Below, piece after piece: positions 5,008 through 6,070 of a DNA stretch of 6,070 nt; within the stretch, counting starts at the first letter, position 1; every line of letters begins with the position of its first letter. The notes under the pieces were generated by a model. That model ran no database searches, was not told the DNA's origin, and saw only the letters and a program-made list of their open reading frames with translations. Where the stretch lies: the NCBI GenBank assembly GCA_029240955.1, contig JARDZH010000145.1, positions 1 through 6,070 of the forward strand, in the 5' to 3' direction. The translations under genes and the position numbers were made by a program. This stretch comes from Pseudomonas sp. Lineage in GTDB: Bacteria; Pseudomonadota; Gammaproteobacteria; Pseudomonadales; Pseudomonadaceae.

Positions 5008-6057
5008 ATGACCACTATCTTTGACCCGATCACCGTGGGCGATCTGGAACTGCCCAACCGCATCATCATGGCACCGCTGACGCGCTGCCGTACCGACGAA
5101 GGCCGCGTGCCCAACGCGATGATGGCCGAGTACTACGTGCAGCGCGCTTCGGCTGGCCTGATTCTCAGCGAAGCGACCTCGGTGACGCCGATGGGCGTCG
5201 GTTATCCGAACACACCGGGTATCTGGTCCAACGATCAGGTGCGCGGCTGGAGCAATATCACCAAGGCCATTCACGGCGCTGGCGGCCGCATCATGCTGCA
5301 GTTGTGGCACGTGGGCCGCATCTCCCACCCGTCCTATCTGGACGGCGAAACGCCGGTAGCGCCGAGTGCGGTCAAGCCTGAAGGCCACGTGAGCCTGGTG
5401 CGTCCGATCACAGGTTTCGATACGCCCCGCGCGCTGGAACTGGCTGAAATCGGTGACGTGGTCGAGGCCTATCGTGTTGGCGCGGAAAACGCCAAGGCGG
5501 CGGGTTTCGATGGTGTGGAGATTCACGGCGCCAACGGCTACTTGCTCGACCAGTTCCTGCAGAGCAGCACCAACCAGCGCACCGATCAGTATGGCGGCTC
5601 GGTGGAAAACCGTGCGCGTCTGCTGCTGGAAGTGACCGACGCGGCTATCGACGTCTGGGGTGCGGGCCGTGTTGGCGTGCACCTGTCGCCGCGTGCTGAC
5701 TTGCACGACATGGGCGATGACAACCTGTTGGAAACCTTCAGCTACGTGGCTCGTGAACTGGGCAAGCGCGGCGTTGCGTTCATCTGCGCCCGCGAGCGGG
5801 ATGCGGACGACAGCATCGGGCCGGTGCTGAAAAAGGAATTCGGCGGCGTGTACATCGCCAACGAGAAGTTCACCAAGGACAGCGCCAACGCGTGGCTGGC
5901 CGAAGGCAAGGCCGATGCGGTCGCGTTTGGTGTGCCTTACATCGCCAACCCGGATCTGCCAGAGCGTCTGGCCAATGATGCGCCGCTGAACGAGCCGCAC
6001 CCGGAAACGTTCTATGCCAAGGGACCGGTCGGGTATATCGACTATCCGCGGATGTAA
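5008..6057 (+). CDS. xenB: XenB, FMN-dependent ene-reductase of the Old Yellow Enzyme family
   Basis: This 349-residue TIM-barrel flavoprotein is complete. OYE-family enzymes use NAD(P)H to reduce activated C=C bonds, nitrate esters and nitroaromatics; XenB of Pseudomonas is known for nitroglycerin and TNT reduction. Visible residues are M21APLTR26 (T25 tunes the flavin), Q98LWHVGRIS (Q98 contacts flavin), the substrate-binding pair and proton donor in H173-G-A-N176-G-Y178, and the signature TDQYGGSVENR at about 193-203. Two positions where OYE1 and PETN reductase carry FMN-binding arginines differ: H225 in VGVHLSPR and V309 in AFGVPYIANPDLP. I believe other XenB proteins share this, but I could not check. 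AGAGGG at 4994-4999 supports the ATG at 5008. It is the last gene of the operon visible, and only 13 bases follow its stop, so no terminator can be judged. Confidence 0.92.
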   Translation: MTTIFDPITVGDLELPNRIIMAPLTRCRTDEGRVPNAMMAEYYVQRASAGLILSEATSVTPMGVGYPNTPGIWSNDQVRGWSNITKAIHGAGGRIMLQLWHVGRISHPSYLDGETPVAPSAVKPEGHVSLVRPITGFDTPRALELAEIGDVVEAYRVGAENAKAAGFDGVEIHGANGYLLDQFLQSSTNQRTDQYGGSVENRARLLLEVTDAAIDVWGAGRVGVHLSPRADLHDMGDDNLLETFSYVARELGKRGVAFICARERDADDSIGPVLKKEFGGVYIANEKFTKDSANAWLAEGKADAVAFGVPYIANPDLPERLANDAPLNEPHPETFYAKGPVGYIDYPRM

Positions 6058-6070
6058 GCACTGCCGACGG

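Noticed and set aside
4987..6000. A 337-residue open frame antisense to xenB
   Set aside because: It mirrors the codon pattern of a clearly real gene in high-GC DNA, has no recognisable motifs, and is rich in H/R/V/A as expected of shadow frames.
1..6070. CRISPR arrays, tRNA/rRNA genes, insertion sequences, phage or toxin-antitoxin genes
   Set aside because: None is visible: coding regions are ordinary chromosomal families, and the only repeats are the REP/REPIN units and short operator palindromes.

Overview
The window is high-GC Gammaproteobacterial DNA that reads as a Pseudomonas chromosome, most likely the P. syringae/P. fluorescens side of the genus. Three things suggest this: the gene order olsB-olsA / acpH / arsR-type regulator-MFS-xenB, which from memory matches the P. 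aeruginosa PA4350-PA4356 neighbourhood; the REP sequence TGTAGGAGCGCGCTTGCCCG, typical of that genus; and the protein sequences themselves. The assignment comes from reading the sequence only; no database search was run.

Layout. Positions 1-813 (minus strand) hold the N-terminal 271 residues of an exported beta-lactamase-fold serine hydrolase that runs off the left edge. Positions 814-1217 are non-coding: a start-proximal hairpin, two decayed REP/REPIN units that together form a long imperfect inverted repeat, and then four half-sites in 11-bp phase that look like tandem Pho boxes. Positions 1218-2764 (plus) are olsB and olsA, joined by a TGATG stop/start overlap; together they make phosphate-free ornithine lipids. 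acpH (minus, 2722-3321), an ACP phosphodiesterase, converges on olsA and overlaps its 3' end by 43 bp. Positions 3322-3483 are a divergent regulatory region with two strong TCGCGA-centred palindromes exactly 30 bp apart. Positions 3484-6057 (plus) are a tight three-gene operon with 21-nt gaps: an ArsR-family repressor (pyeR-like), a 12-TM MFS exporter (pyeM-like) and the Old Yellow Enzyme homologue xenB.

How the genes work together. The olsBA pair with a Pho-box array fits the known phosphate-starvation response in which phospholipids are partly replaced by ornithine lipids. The regulator-transporter-ene-reductase operon looks like an autoregulated response to a small electrophilic or xenobiotic compound, with the repressor binding the paired palindromes over its own promoter. 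acpH sits between the two units and acts on ACP, the acyl donor carrier used by OlsB.

I do not see an undescribed system here: every gene belongs to a recognisable family. The parts most worth a second look are regulatory (Pho-box array, paired palindromes, REP composite) and the unusual FMN-site residues of the XenB homologue.
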